From Hyphomicrobiaceae bacterium (GTDB lineage Bacteria > Pseudomonadota > Alphaproteobacteria > Rhizobiales > Xanthobacteraceae): a stretch of DNA of 45,584 nucleotides. The position numbers were made by a program, and so were the translations under genes. Below the pieces are notes generated by a model, which had not been told where the DNA came from, ran no database searches, and was given only the letters and a program-made list of their open reading frames with translations. Of this stretch, positions 1-9,084 are shown piece after piece; positions within the stretch are counted from its first letter, which is position 1; each line of letters opens with the position of its first letter. The stretch is taken from NCBI GenBank assembly GCA_021324465.1, contig JAJPJB010000006.1, positions 1 through 45,584 of the forward strand, in the 5' to 3' direction.

Positions 1-303
1 CGCGGGCACCGCCCTCCCGCTCCCCGCGCCGACATGCCTTCGGCGCAGGCCCTTTGGCGAGCGGGATTGGCGGCTCATGTAACGCAACCAGTGACCAATG
101 TCAACACTGCGGTGACATCACGATTGCGTGTATGGACGGTCCCCGTTAGGGGCTGTTGTCAGCTTCGGCATGACGTCTGGAGCAAGCCTTGTTCACACCG
201 GGTTTTGCAGGCGGCTGGCGAGCGCGCCCGCGGAACCGGAGCGCCTGGAACGAGACTCTGGCTGAACGATTAACCGTAGGCGCTGGATGTCGATTGAAGA
301 TCA
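1..303. other. Non-coding leader before the NepR-like gene
   Basis: No convincing gene was seen here on either strand; the open frames lack recognisable protein features. A GGAAC at 247-251 followed after 15 bases by CGAT loosely resembles an EcfG-type promoter (GGAAC, 16-18 bases, CGTT), but spacing and the -10 element are off. That promoter class would suit the downstream NepR-like gene, so the region is worth noting, without a firm call. Confidence 0.3.
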
Positions 304-513
304 ATGTCACGACACGCCAAGGCAGACACCGACCAACCGGTCACACTGCACCGGACCATCCAGATGATGCTGGGCGAGAAGCTGCGCGCCTATTATCGGC
401 GGCCGAAGAAACTTTCGCACGAACTGTTCGTGCTAATGATGCAGATGAAGGAACAGGAGCGGCGCGCTGCGGCCACACCAGGGGGCGGCAAGCCGCAGGC
501 AGCGGAAAGCTGA
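304..513 (+). CDS. NepR-like small protein (putative anti-sigma factor)
   Basis: A 69-residue protein. Its middle part, from about residue 18, reads IQMMLGEKLRAYYRRP and then KKLSHELFVLMMQM. This follows the NepR pattern of a first helix (I-x-x-x-[IL]-G-x-x-L-R-x-x-Y), a short linker with proline, and a second amphipathic helix (F-x-x-L/M-x-x-x). NepR proteins bind and inhibit the general stress ECF sigma factor EcfG in alphaproteobacteria and are released by the response regulator PhyR. The usual partners phyR and ecfG are not in this window, so this may be a stand-alone paralog or lie at the edge of such a locus. Assignment rests on short motif similarity only. Alternatively it is an uncharacterised small helical protein. 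The start is the first ATG of the frame. Confidence 0.5.
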   Translation: MSRHAKADTDQPVTLHRTIQMMLGEKLRAYYRRPKKLSHELFVLMMQMKEQERRAAATPGGGKPQAAES

Positions 514-615
514 CGGGCAGTCGGTCTCCTGCAGCGGTAGCTCAGCTGCGATGCGGACAGTCCTCTCCTCCGCGTGTCGCGCGGTCTCCTCCCCCGGCTA
601 TCGCGGAGAAGGGTG

Positions 616-717
616 ATCAGAGCATTTTCCGGAAGCGGATAGCGGTTTTCCGTCAAAAAATCGACAAAACAAAAACCTTGGAGCGTTTTTCCCATTCCAT
701 TGAACCGGAAAGCGCTT
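616..717. repeat. Interspersed imperfect palindromic repeat
   Basis: An AT-richer block with nested imperfect dyads. Two halves begin GAGCATTTTCCGG and GGAGCGTTTTTCCC, and the second ends in GAACCGGAAAGCGCT, partly complementary to its own start. From memory this resembles intergenic repeats frequent in Rhizobiales genomes. It fills the gap between the NepR-like gene and the end of the convergent propeller gene, where it could also act as a terminator. Confidence 0.5.
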
Positions 718-1668
718 TCAGAAAAATCCCAGCGACTCGCAGCCGGTACCGGCTTTGAAGCTGCCTTTGTGGCGCTTGTTCGCAACATCGACGATGTGCA
801 CCGAGCCGTCGCCCTGACACGCGACGAAGAGTTCGTCACCGCGGAAGGCCATATCCATCGGCTGCGAGCCGACTTTGATCGCGGTCTGCTCTTTAAAGGA
901 CGGCTCGACCAGGCTGACCGTGTCGCTGTTGAGGCTGGTCACGCCGATGATGCTGTTGTCCGGCGCATAGCGTGCGATCTGCGCGGCTTTCGGCACGTCC
1001 TTGAGCACGACCTCCTCGCGCACTTCGCCCTTTTCCGTATCGATCAGGAATAACGTCGGCTGCGCATCGTCGACCGCGACCACGGTACGCCCGTCGGGCG
1101 AAATGGCGATGCCGGCGAGCGGACGCGGCGTCTTGATCTTGCCGAGCAGTTTCCGCCCGGGCAGATCGATGACCGACACCGTGCCGTCTTCCTCGTTCTC
1201 GGTATAGAGGCGCTGCCCGTCCGGCGCGATAATCAAGCGATGGCCGTTGGTCGAGCCGGAATCGATCGCCGTGACGACCTTGTTGGCCTTGCGGTCGATC
1301 ACCGCGACGACGGCGGAGTTCTCGCAGGTGATGTAGATGAAACCGTCCGGCCCGAGCTTCAGCGTATGCGGCGCGACATAAGGATGAAGATCGATGGTCG
1401 CAACATGCGCGCGCTTATGCAGATCGAACACGCAGAGCTCGTGCTGCGGATTGGGATTGCGGCCGTGAATGCCGTCGCCGAAGATCGGCACATAGGCCAG
1501 CGGCGGCGCGCCGTCGGCTTCCGGCACGACCAGCAGTTCATGCACGGTACGCTTGAAGCCGTCGATAACGACTTCGGTTGCGTAGGTCTGCGGGTTGAGG
1601 AACAGAACTTTCGCGCCCATCTTGTCGACGGCGATTAGCCCGTTGGATTGGCTGTTGCTGTTGGCCAT
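718..1668 (-). CDS. YncE-like beta-propeller protein
   Basis: A 316-residue protein made of repeated propeller blades of the YVTN/YncE type. Recurrent blade motifs include LGPDGFIYITCEN, IAPDGQRLYTENEEDGTVSVID, ISPDGRTVVAVDD and FRGDELFVACQGDGSVHIVD. Each shows the pattern of hydrophobic strand, PDG turn, then x-V-x-V-I-D. No signal peptide is visible: the N-terminus MANSNSQSNG is polar, so a cytoplasmic location is likely. Such proteins bind ligands or act as scaffolds; no enzymatic role can be assigned. The gene is monocistronic here, and its 3' end abuts the repeat at 616-717. Confidence 0.8.
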   Translation of the reverse strand: MANSNSQSNGLIAVDKMGAKVLFLNPQTYATEVVIDGFKRTVHELLVVPEADGAPPLAYVPIFGDGIHGRNPNPQHELCVFDLHKRAHVATIDLHPYVAPHTLKLGPDGFIYITCENSAVVAVIDRKANKVVTAIDSGSTNGHRLIIAPDGQRLYTENEEDGTVSVIDLPGRKLLGKIKTPRPLAGIAISPDGRTVVAVDDAQPTLFLIDTEKGEVREEVVLKDVPKAAQIARYAPDNSIIGVTSLNSDTVSLVEPSFKEQTAIKVGSQPMDMAFRGDELFVACQGDGSVHIVDVANKRHKGSFKAGTGCESLGFF

Positions 1669-2042
1669 CGTTTTATCCTCGACCTTCTTGGATCGACGTT
1701 ACGCCGCAATACGCAGGCAAGCTGCCTTTGGCTTACATCCATGATTCGCCGACCGAGGCGGACCTGTCCATTGATTGTACGGCTACCATTTTGCCTGAGA
1801 GGAATTCGAACTCAAGGACGGCCAAACGCCACCGCCGAAGGCGGTGACCCATAGTCCGTTGCGCGCAAAGGGCTGTGGTCATCCATGACTTCGAATTCCT
1901 CTCAGGCACCGCGTAGCCGTGTAATCAATGAAGGCCTAGCGCTAACAGCGCTGTCCAAAATAGCTTCGAGACAAAGCAGCGATGAAGCGACCCGTACAGG
2001 CATCTTCAGAATTGGATGCTTCATTCTCAATGACTATGCCAG
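1669..2042. other. Intergenic region without a gene
   Basis: A gap of 374 bases between the starts of the propeller gene and the end of livF. It holds a long inverted repeat (1792-1908, listed separately). No RNA gene or convincing ORF was seen. The upstream region of the propeller gene (1669 onward on the minus strand) should contain its promoter, but no clear -35/-10 pair was recognised. Confidence 0.5.
1792..1908. repeat. Inverted-repeat element with 19 bp perfect arms
   Basis: The arm TGCCTGAGAGGAATTCGAA (1792-1810) is perfectly matched by its reverse complement TTCGAATTCCTCTCAGGCA (1890-1908), 79 bases apart. The interior contains a GC hairpin CACCGCCGAAGGCGGTG and the run TCAAGGACGG. 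The element at 23904-24044, read in reverse, shares TCAAGGACGG followed by CCAAA, a CCGCCGAAGG hairpin core and a GCATCC/CATCC-TGACT tail. The two appear to be members of one dispersed family whose outer arms differ. No transposase is encoded. Confidence 0.7.
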
Positions 2043-2790
<748 letters not shown>

Positions 2791-2792
<2 letters not shown>

Positions 2793-2969
2793 GATAGGAC
2801 CGCTCCGCTCATGATAGGCCCGCTCCGCTCATGGTAGGCCCGCTCCGCTCATGGTAGGCCCGCTCCGCTCATGGCAGGCCCGCTCCGCTCATGGTAGGCC
2901 CGCTCCGCTCATGGTAGGCCCGCTCCGCTCATGGCAGGCCCGCTCCGCTCATGGTAGGCCCGCTCCGCC
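2791..2969 (-). repeat. Tandem 20-bp repeat forming a chain of ATGA-overlapping micro-ORFs
   Basis: Nearly nine copies of a 20-base unit, on the minus strand ATGAGCGGAGCGGGCCTACC with small variations. Every unit starts an eight-codon micro-ORF (MSGAGLP-stop or close variant) whose TGA overlaps the next unit's ATG. Starts lie at 2952, 2932, 2912, 2892, 2872, 2852, 2832 and 2812, and the last stop overlaps the livF start at 2792. The stop of livMG (2949-2951) overlaps the first micro-ORF start in the same way, and the last residues of LivMG (GGAGLP) are encoded by a partial unit. Each unit offers GGAG about 10 bases before the next ATG. The likely origin is duplication of an ancestral livG-livF stop/start junction. 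Confidence 0.95.
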
Positions 2970-4793
2970 GAAATAGGCTTCCTTGACGCGCGGATCGCCG
3001 GAAATGTCCTTGACCGTGCCCTCGGCCAGCGTCCGGCCTTCCGTTAGCACCGTAATCCGCTCGGCAAGCGCGAAGACGGCGTCCATGTCGTGCTCGACCA
3101 GAATGATTGTGCGGCCCTTGCGCAGGCTGCGGATCAATTGCTTGACGCCTTCGCGCTCGGACGGGCTCAAGCCCGCGAGCGGCTCGTCCAGCAGCAGCAC
3201 CGAGGGGCGCGAGGCGAGCGCGAGGCCGATCTCGATGCGCCGCTTTTCGCCGTAAGCGAGCGTGTTCACCACCGCATCGGCACACGGCGTCAGAGCGAGC
3301 TCTTCGATCAGCGCCGCGACGATCGCTTCGACTTCGGCAAAGCCGTCAGCGGGGCGAAAGATATCGAGCCGCAGGCGGCCGCGGGCGCGGCCCAAGGCAC
3401 CGATGCGCAGATTCTGGCGCACCGTGAGATCGGGGAACAGCTGGTTGATCTGATAGCTCTTGGACAGGCCATTCTGATACGCCGCGGTGACATCGCTGCC
3501 GGTGACATCGGCGCCATGCAATAGAATCGTTCCCGAATCCGGCGTCTCTTCGCGCGCCAGGAGTTTCAGGAACGTGCTTTTGCCGGCGCCATTGGGCCCG
3601 ATAATGGCGTGCAGCGCGCCCTCCGGCAGGGCAAGCGAGACGCCGTCGACGGCGCGAATGCCGCCATAGGACTTTCTGATGTCGCGCGCATCGATCGCAA
3701 GCGGCGCGGTCGCCGAGGCCTGCGTGCCGTCGGCAACCGGCAATGGCGCGAGCAATCTGTCGCGCACCGCCGCCGCGACACGCGGCGCCGCAGCCGATGC
3801 CGCTTCGCTCTTCGGGGGGTGCGCGCGCGACCATAGCCGGATGATGGTGCCGACCACACCGTTTGGCATGAACGTCACCAGGATCACGAAGACCAAGCCG
3901 AGAATGAACTTCCAGAGATCGCCGATCGCCGGCAGAAGCTGCAGCAGATCGCGCAGCGTGAGCCAGATCGCCGCTCCGATGGTCGGCCCGATCAAGGTGC
4001 CGGCGCCGCCGATTATGGTCTGGATCACGAGCTGGCCCGAGGTTTCGAGCGTAAAGGCATCCGGCGGCATGTAGCTCTGAAAGATGCCGAGCAGCACGCC
4101 GCCGCCGCCGGCATAGGCCGCAGCCAGAACGAACACGGCAAGCTTGTAGGCCTGAACATCGTGGCCCAAAGCTGCGGTGCGCAGCGGATTCTGCCGGATC
4201 GCGGTGAGCACTGCGCCGACCGGCGAGCCGGTGACCAGCCGCGCGAACAGAAAGCCGAGGAAATAGCAGCCCGCGACCAGCTGGTAGCTCGGCCACGAGC
4301 CGGCGAAATGATAATCGAGCCCGGCAAGCGTGATACTCGGCGCGGTCACGCCGGGCAGGCCGTTCTCGCCGCCGGTCCATTTGGATAGCGGTGAATTCTC
4401 CAAAAAGAAGGACAACTCGCCAAATGCCAGCGTGATCATCGCGAAGTAAATGCCGATGCGCCGCAGCGCCAGATAGCCGACGATGACGCTGAACGCTGCG
4501 GCCGCCGCGACGCCGATCGCCATCGCGAGCCACACGCTGTGCAAGGTGCCGCTGGTCAACAGAAACGCGGTGACGAAGCCGCCGGTGCCGTAGAACGCGC
4601 CTTGGCCGAACGACAACAGGCCGGTGCGGCCGAACAACAGATCGAAGCCGATGCCGAACAGACCCCAGATCAGAATGCGTGTGAGCAGATCGACCGAGCC
4701 GAGCCAGCGGTCGAAAACAAAGGGCAGGATCGCGAGCGCGATCGCCATCGCGATCTCCGGCCACCAGCGACGGAGTCCGGTGACTGCCGGCAT
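2949..4793 (-). CDS. livMG: Fused branched-chain amino acid permease/ATPase LivM-LivG
   Basis: A 614-residue protein joining two usually separate subunits. Residues ~1-315 form the LivM-type permease with about nine hydrophobic segments and the LivM sequence GLLSFGQGAFYGTGGF. A linker rich in Ala and Pro (~320-365) follows. Residues ~370-614 form the LivG ATPase with Walker A GPNGAGKST (~398-406), signature LAYGEKRR (~513) and Walker B LLLLDEPLAGLSP (~533). LivG and LivF pair on the LivH-LivM membrane core to import branched-chain amino acids or related compounds. The start ATG overlaps the livH stop by one base (TGATG), so translation is coupled. The C-terminus GGAGLP is encoded by the edge of the 20-bp repeat. 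The fusion is continuous, with no stop or frameshift. Confidence 0.93.
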   Translation of the reverse strand: MPAVTGLRRWWPEIAMAIALAILPFVFDRWLGSVDLLTRILIWGLFGIGFDLLFGRTGLLSFGQGAFYGTGGFVTAFLLTSGTLHSVWLAMAIGVAAAAAFSVIVGYLALRRIGIYFAMITLAFGELSFFLENSPLSKWTGGENGLPGVTAPSITLAGLDYHFAGSWPSYQLVAGCYFLGFLFARLVTGSPVGAVLTAIRQNPLRTAALGHDVQAYKLAVFVLAAAYAGGGGVLLGIFQSYMPPDAFTLETSGQLVIQTIIGGAGTLIGPTIGAAIWLTLRDLLQLLPAIGDLWKFILGLVFVILVTFMPNGVVGTIIRLWSRAHPPKSEAASAAAPRVAAAVRDRLLAPLPVADGTQASATAPLAIDARDIRKSYGGIRAVDGVSLALPEGALHAIIGPNGAGKSTFLKLLAREETPDSGTILLHGADVTGSDVTAAYQNGLSKSYQINQLFPDLTVRQNLRIGALGRARGRLRLDIFRPADGFAEVEAIVAALIEELALTPCADAVVNTLAYGEKRRIEIGLALASRPSVLLLDEPLAGLSPSEREGVKQLIRSLRKGRTIILVEHDMDAVFALAERITVLTEGRTLAEGTVKDISGDPRVKEAYFGGAGLP

Positions 4794-5668
4794 CAGGCGC
4801 GCCCCAGCGTGCCGAAGAGGCCGCGCGGCCGCACGATCAGCACCAGCGTCATCACCGCATAGATCGCCGCCTGGGCATAGGCGGGATTAAACAGCGTGGT
4901 CAGCGAGAGAATCTCGCCGACCACAATGCCCCCGACCACGGCGCCTGGAAACGAGCCGAGACCGCCGATAACAATGACGACAAAGCACTCGACCAGGAAC
5001 GGCTCACCCATATTCGGGATCACGGATGACAGCGGCGCATAGATGACGCCGGCAATGCCGGCCGCCATGGCGCCGAGCGAAAACACGACCAAAAACATGC
5101 GCTGCACATTGGTGCCGAGGAGCTGCACCATGGTCGCATCCTCGATGCCGGCGCGCACGACGAGCCCGATGCGCGTGCGATACAGCAGAACGTAAAATGC
5201 GAGCAGCAGCACCGCGACCATGCCGATCACCTGGACGCGGTAGAGCGGATAGAGAAAGAAGCCGAAATTGACGATGCCCTGACCCCAGCCCGGCAGCGGC
5301 ACGCGCTGGCTGAGCGGACCGAAGATGTAACGCACCGCCTCCACCATCATGATGCCGAGACCGAAGGTGACCAGGATCTGATCCTCCGGCGGACGGCGGT
5401 AGTAGAAGCGGATCAGGCCGCGCTCGAGCGCAAAGCCGAGCGCAAGCAGCGCCAGCGCGCCCAGCGCCAAGGCCGCGCCGAACGATCCCCAGGCGCCGAG
5501 CGCGACAAAGGCGACATAGGCGCCGAGCATGAACATCGCGCCGTGCGCGAAATTCAGCACGCCCAAGGCGCCAAGAATGATGCTCAGCCCGCTCGCGATC
5601 AGCGCCAGCAGGCTGCCCAGCGCGATGCCGTTGAAGGCTTGCGAGAGAAATTGCGGAAGCGTCGGCAT
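4793..5668 (-). CDS. livH: Branched-chain amino acid ABC transporter permease LivH
   Basis: A 291-residue inner-membrane permease, normal length for LivH, with about eight hydrophobic helices. Characteristic sequence includes NGIALGSLLALIASGLSIILG near the N-terminus, LNFAHGAMFMLGAYVAF, and GGLGSFPGAVVGGIVVG near the C-terminus. It forms the translocation path with the LivM half of the downstream fusion. The stop codon overlaps the livMG start. Upstream, a strong hairpin separates it from the binding-protein gene, which would let the binding protein be made in excess. Confidence 0.94.
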   Translation of the reverse strand: MPTLPQFLSQAFNGIALGSLLALIASGLSIILGALGVLNFAHGAMFMLGAYVAFVALGAWGSFGAALALGALALLALGFALERGLIRFYYRRPPEDQILVTFGLGIMMVEAVRYIFGPLSQRVPLPGWGQGIVNFGFFLYPLYRVQVIGMVAVLLLAFYVLLYRTRIGLVVRAGIEDATMVQLLGTNVQRMFLVVFSLGAMAAGIAGVIYAPLSSVIPNMGEPFLVECFVVIVIGGLGSFPGAVVGGIVVGEILSLTTLFNPAYAQAAIYAVMTLVLIVRPRGLFGTLGRA

Positions 5669-5707
5669 GACGAGAGCCTACTGACAGAGCGGCACCGCAT
5701 TCGGTCC

Positions 5708-5810
5708 GTCATCCCGAGGTGCGCGCAGACGCGAGCCTCGAAGGATGAACGGCCGAGGCGCCGCGACTCACGCCCCTGACGGCTCGGCGCTTCGCGCTGA
5801 GCCGTCAGGG
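5708..5810. repeat. Intercistronic repeat with strong hairpin between binding protein and livH
   Basis: Starts with GTCATCCCGAGGTGCGCGC and contains GCCTCGAAGGATG, the same words as the elements at 41329-41430 and 43951-44090. It ends in a near-perfect hairpin at 5774-5810, with arms CCCTGACGGCTCGGCGC and GCGCTGAGCCGTCAGGG around TTC. It is transcribed between the binding-protein gene and livH. A stable structure here is expected to protect the upstream mRNA or partly terminate transcription, as intercistronic repeats do in other binding-protein operons. There is no T-tract on the minus strand, so mRNA protection seems likelier than full termination. Confidence 0.75.
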
Positions 5811-5842
5811 TTGACCGTGCGTGCGCGGCGCGTGCGCGCCGG

Positions 5843-7246
5843 CTACGCGTTGATGTCTGGCATCTTGCAGCCGGTCTCGGCGATCGGCGGCAGCACCTGT
5901 TCGCCCGGCACCAATTGCAGCACCTGGAAGAAGTCGTCCGGGCCTTTCATCTCGTTCGGCTTCTTGCCGACCATGACCGGCACCGGCCGGACCATCTGGT
6001 GGTCCGCGGCGCGATAATAGACGTCGCCATAGATCGACGGCACCTTCTGGCCGCTTTCCAGCGCCTTGATCACCTCGATCGGATAAAAGGTGCCGGCGCG
6101 CGCCACCGCGTCGGCCCAGACCATGAGCTGAATGTAGACTTCGCTTGCGCCCCATTCCGGCTTGTAATGGTTCTTCTGCTCGAACTCCTCGACGAAGAGC
6201 TTTGCCAGCGGATAGGTGTCCTCTTCGGTCCACCACCAGGCTTGAGTGCCGTAAGCGCCGCCCATGATGGAGGCGCCGAGCTCCTTTGCCTGGAACTGCG
6301 AAATATTCGGCACGACATATTTCATCTTCGAGAGCATGCCGAACTGCTCGGCCTGTTTGGTCGAGGCGGTCGCGTCGGCGCCGAAGGCGACATTGACGAA
6401 GACGTCGGCGCCGCTATTGGCGATGTTGAGAAGGTAAGAGCTGAAATCGGTGGTGCCGATCGGCGCCAACTGCTCGCTGGCCATGGTCCAGTTGCCGGCT
6501 TCGGCGGTGAACTGCTTCATCGAGTCGTAGACGCTGTGGCCGTAGGTGTAGTCCGGCACCAGGTAAGCGGCTTTCAGATTCTTGCCGAGCTCTTTCGCCA
6601 GCACCGGCGCCAACGCCTTGGCGGCCATATAAGCCGACGGCTGGGCGCGGAAGCCATAGCGCTGGCAATCCTTGCCGGTGGTGTCGTTGGAGCCGGAATT
6701 GCCGACCATGAAAATGACGTGCTCGCGCTGACCGAGCTTCATCATGGCTATGGACTCGGCGCTCGACACGCCGCCGGTCAGCATGATCGCTTTGTTGTCG
6801 CGGATGAAGCGGGTCGCCGCCTGCACGGCGGTGTCCGGCTTGGTCTCGGAATCGGCAAAGCCCGACTGAATCTTCTTGCCAAGCAGGCCGCCGCCTTTTT
6901 TCAAGGACGGAATCTGATCGGTGATGCGGCTGCCATTGTTGAGATGATCGATGGCGAGCTGAAAGCCGAGCTGCTCGTCCTTGCCCGAGGCCGCATAGGG
7001 CCCGGTGAGCGGGAACACGCCGCCGACGAAAATGCTGCTGCCGCTCACACCATCGGGATAGGTGCCAAGCGCCGGGTAATTTTGCGCCCAGACCGGGCGC
7101 GTGGTCTTGGTCAATATAAGACCGGCCGCGGCGGCGCCGAGGCCGGCCTGCATCAGGCCGCGCCGCGACAGCGAGCCGGACAGGCGGCGCGAAGCGGCGG
7201 ATTTTCCAACGCGATCGGAACGACGATCGGGGGAGGTCTTGGACAT
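5843..7246 (-). CDS. Branched-chain amino acid-type periplasmic binding protein, Tat-exported
   Basis: A 467-residue solute-binding protein of the LivK family (periplasmic binding fold type 1). It starts with a twin-arginine signal: SRRGLMQAGLGAAAAGL at ~27-43, ending near VWAQN. The mature domain begins IFVGGVFPLTGPYAASGKDE, the usual first strand and ligand loop, followed by AIDHLNNG. It captures the substrate in the periplasm for the LivHMGF complex encoded downstream. The protein is longer than classical LivK (~370) and exported folded, which sometimes reflects a different ligand such as amides. The start at 7246 was chosen over the upstream in-frame ATG (7315) because GGAG sits 9 bases before it and the signal peptide begins close by. 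First gene of the operon. Confidence 0.92.
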   Translation of the reverse strand: MSKTSPDRRSDRVGKSAASRRLSGSLSRRGLMQAGLGAAAAGLILTKTTRPVWAQNYPALGTYPDGVSGSSIFVGGVFPLTGPYAASGKDEQLGFQLAIDHLNNGSRITDQIPSLKKGGGLLGKKIQSGFADSETKPDTAVQAATRFIRDNKAIMLTGGVSSAESIAMMKLGQREHVIFMVGNSGSNDTTGKDCQRYGFRAQPSAYMAAKALAPVLAKELGKNLKAAYLVPDYTYGHSVYDSMKQFTAEAGNWTMASEQLAPIGTTDFSSYLLNIANSGADVFVNVAFGADATASTKQAEQFGMLSKMKYVVPNISQFQAKELGASIMGGAYGTQAWWWTEEDTYPLAKLFVEEFEQKNHYKPEWGASEVYIQLMVWADAVARAGTFYPIEVIKALESGQKVPSIYGDVYYRAADHQMVRPVPVMVGKKPNEMKGPDDFFQVLQLVPGEQVLPPIAETGCKMPDINA

Positions 7247-7616
7247 CGGATGTCTCCACGACTTGAGCGGTGCCGGGGGCGCGCGTTTGCAGGTCCCAAA
7301 ACAGCGGCGGGGCATGCATCCGCGGCTCTTTAGCTTGAGCTTGCCTTTTGCTTAGCCTTCCCCGCGAGTCTGCGCCAGTGGGAGGTGCCGGGCCGATGCC
7401 GGAGCGACCGCGGGTGATAGTGTCACAGCCTGCGAGCGGTGCGCTTATCCGAGCAGTATTCCGCAGCGCCGCGAAGCGGCGAGCCCGGAATCGATGACCC
7501 CTGCCTTGCAATCGAAATCCGGCGCCACCTTTAAGTCCGTCCACATTCGTGATTATGGATTTTAAGCCCGCGGGCTTCGCCCGTGTCCTGGAACGACCGT
7601 GGGGAGGACATTATCA
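7247..7616. promoter_or_regulatory. Divergent intergenic promoter region
   Basis: A 370-base gap between the divergently transcribed liv-type operon and the LVIVD protein gene; it must carry both promoters. A small hairpin CGGGC-TTC-GCCCG lies at about 7571-7583, just upstream of the plus-strand gene. No convincing sigma-70 boxes or known operator could be assigned by eye. Confidence 0.4.
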
Positions 7617-8849
7617 ATGGTCGCCGTCGCATCACATGCCGTCGCATCGCATAATGTCACGTTCTTAAGCCACAGCGACCAGGGCGGGCGCGGCGATGGC
7701 GTGCAACTCATGGTGCATCGCGGCTTCGCCTATATCGGCCACGGCTTCTCCAACGGCATCACCGTCATCGATGTGCGCGACAAGAAAAATCCAAAAACCG
7801 TGAACTTCCTGCCCTGCCCGCCGAATACGCGGGCGCACCATCTGCAGACCCACGGTGATCTCTTGCTCGCGGTCAACGGTCCGAGCGTGTGGACGATGCA
7901 GGTGACACAGGAGGCCTATTTCAGCGGCACCTCGGGCCAGCAGCTCGCCGGCCAGACATTCACTTCTGGCCTGCGGGTCTATGATCTCGCCAAGCCCGCA
8001 GCGCCGCGCGAGATCGCGTTTCTGCCGTTTGCCGGCTTGGGCCCGCATCGCATCTGGTATGTCGGCGAGCGCTATGCCTATGTCTCGGTGCATCTGCCTG
8101 AATTCTCCGACCACGTTCTGGTGATCGTCGCCATGAAAGAGCCGACGCGGCCTGTGCCGGTCGGCAAGTTCTGGCTGCCCGGCATGTGGACGGCGGGCGG
8201 CGAAATGCCGACCTGGCCCAAAGGCAAGCGCTATGCGCTGCACCATGCTTTGGTCGCCGGCAATCTCGCCTACAGCGCTTGGCGCGACGGCGGCCTGGCG
8301 GTGGTCGATGTCGGCGATCCGAGCAAGCCGACGATGCTGGCCTATCGCAACTGGGATCCGCCGTTTGGCGGCGGCACGCATTCGCCGCTGCCGCTGCCGG
8401 ACCGCAATTTGCTTGTGGTCGCCGACGAGGCCAATTTCGCCGACTGCAAATTGGGCCTGCGCTATATCTGGGTGTTCGACGTGCGCGAGCCGCGCAATCC
8501 GGTGAGCATTTCGACCATGCCGATCCCGCACGAAGCGGATTACTGCAAGAAAGGCGGCAATTTCGGCCCACACAATCTCTGGGAAAACCGGCCCGGCGCC
8601 TTTGTCTCTTCGCGCCATATTTTCGCGACCCTGCACAATGCCGGCGTGCGCGTCTACGACATCAAGAATCCGTTCGCACCGGTCGAGGTCGGCTATTTCG
8701 TGCCGCCGAATCCGCAGCGCATGTATGACCCGCGACCGAACCGGCCGCAGGTGATCCAGTCTTGCGACTGCTTCGTCGATGCGGAAGGCACGATGTTTGT
8801 GACGGATTCGAATGCCGGGCTCTATGTGCTCCAGTTCGAGGGGAAGTGA
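7617..8849 (+). CDS. LVIVD-repeat beta-propeller protein
   Basis: A 410-residue protein built of LVIVD-type repeats. Examples are ITVIDVRDKKNPKTV, GLRVYDLAKPAAPREI, LAVVDVGDPSKPTML, IWVFDVREPRNPVSI and VRVYDIKNPFAPVEVGYF. Each combines a strand ending V-x-D with the P-x-x-V/I turn, giving a propeller fold. His and Asp/Cys-rich loops (HHLQTHGD, HHALVAGN, FGPHNLW, QSCDCFVD) could bind metal, but this is speculation. No signal peptide is seen. The start at 7617 follows GGGGAGG by about 9 bases; an upstream GTG (7599) is part of that ribosome site region and is not favoured. The MFS transporter 236 bases downstream may be functionally linked. Confidence 0.82.
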   Translation: MVAVASHAVASHNVTFLSHSDQGGRGDGVQLMVHRGFAYIGHGFSNGITVIDVRDKKNPKTVNFLPCPPNTRAHHLQTHGDLLLAVNGPSVWTMQVTQEAYFSGTSGQQLAGQTFTSGLRVYDLAKPAAPREIAFLPFAGLGPHRIWYVGERYAYVSVHLPEFSDHVLVIVAMKEPTRPVPVGKFWLPGMWTAGGEMPTWPKGKRYALHHALVAGNLAYSAWRDGGLAVVDVGDPSKPTMLAYRNWDPPFGGGTHSPLPLPDRNLLVVADEANFADCKLGLRYIWVFDVREPRNPVSISTMPIPHEADYCKKGGNFGPHNLWENRPGAFVSSRHIFATLHNAGVRVYDIKNPFAPVEVGYFVPPNPQRMYDPRPNRPQVIQSCDCFVDAEGTMFVTDSNAGLYVLQFEGK

Positions 8850-9084
8850 AACGACGCATGTGCAGTCCGATGACCAGCCGGTGCAAAGAGTGCAAAGAGC
8901 CAGTACCTTGGCGCGCCGCGCAGTGTCCCCTTTTACGGCGAAGAAAATCTTGAAACGAGGTTTGGAAGGTGGTTTGTCAGGCACGCCCCCTCCGACCCTC
9001 ATTGACAGTGGGACCCCGCCCTTCCACACTCCCTCGTTGAAGAGCCGCTCAAGCGGCCGAACGGGGTAAACGGGGGAGGGCCAC

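Noticed and set aside
232-271. EcfG-type promoter before the NepR-like gene
   Set aside because: GGAAC is present twice, but no CGTT lies at the proper distance (15 bases to CGAT is the best).
533-615. GCGGTAGCTCAGCTG resembles the 5' part of a tRNA gene
   Set aside because: No anticodon stem, T-loop (GGTTCGAATCC) or matching acceptor stem follows within tRNA length.
1792-1850. Riboswitch-like run (GCCTGAGAG with CCGCCGAAGG)
   Set aside because: Single words resemble glycine-riboswitch segments, but their order and the conserved aptamer core are missing, and the nearby genes do not fit. An inverted-repeat element explains the sequence better.
5915-7333. Open frame of 472 codons antisense to the binding protein
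   Set aside because: Composition typical of an antisense shadow; the sense strand encodes a clear Tat signal and binding fold.
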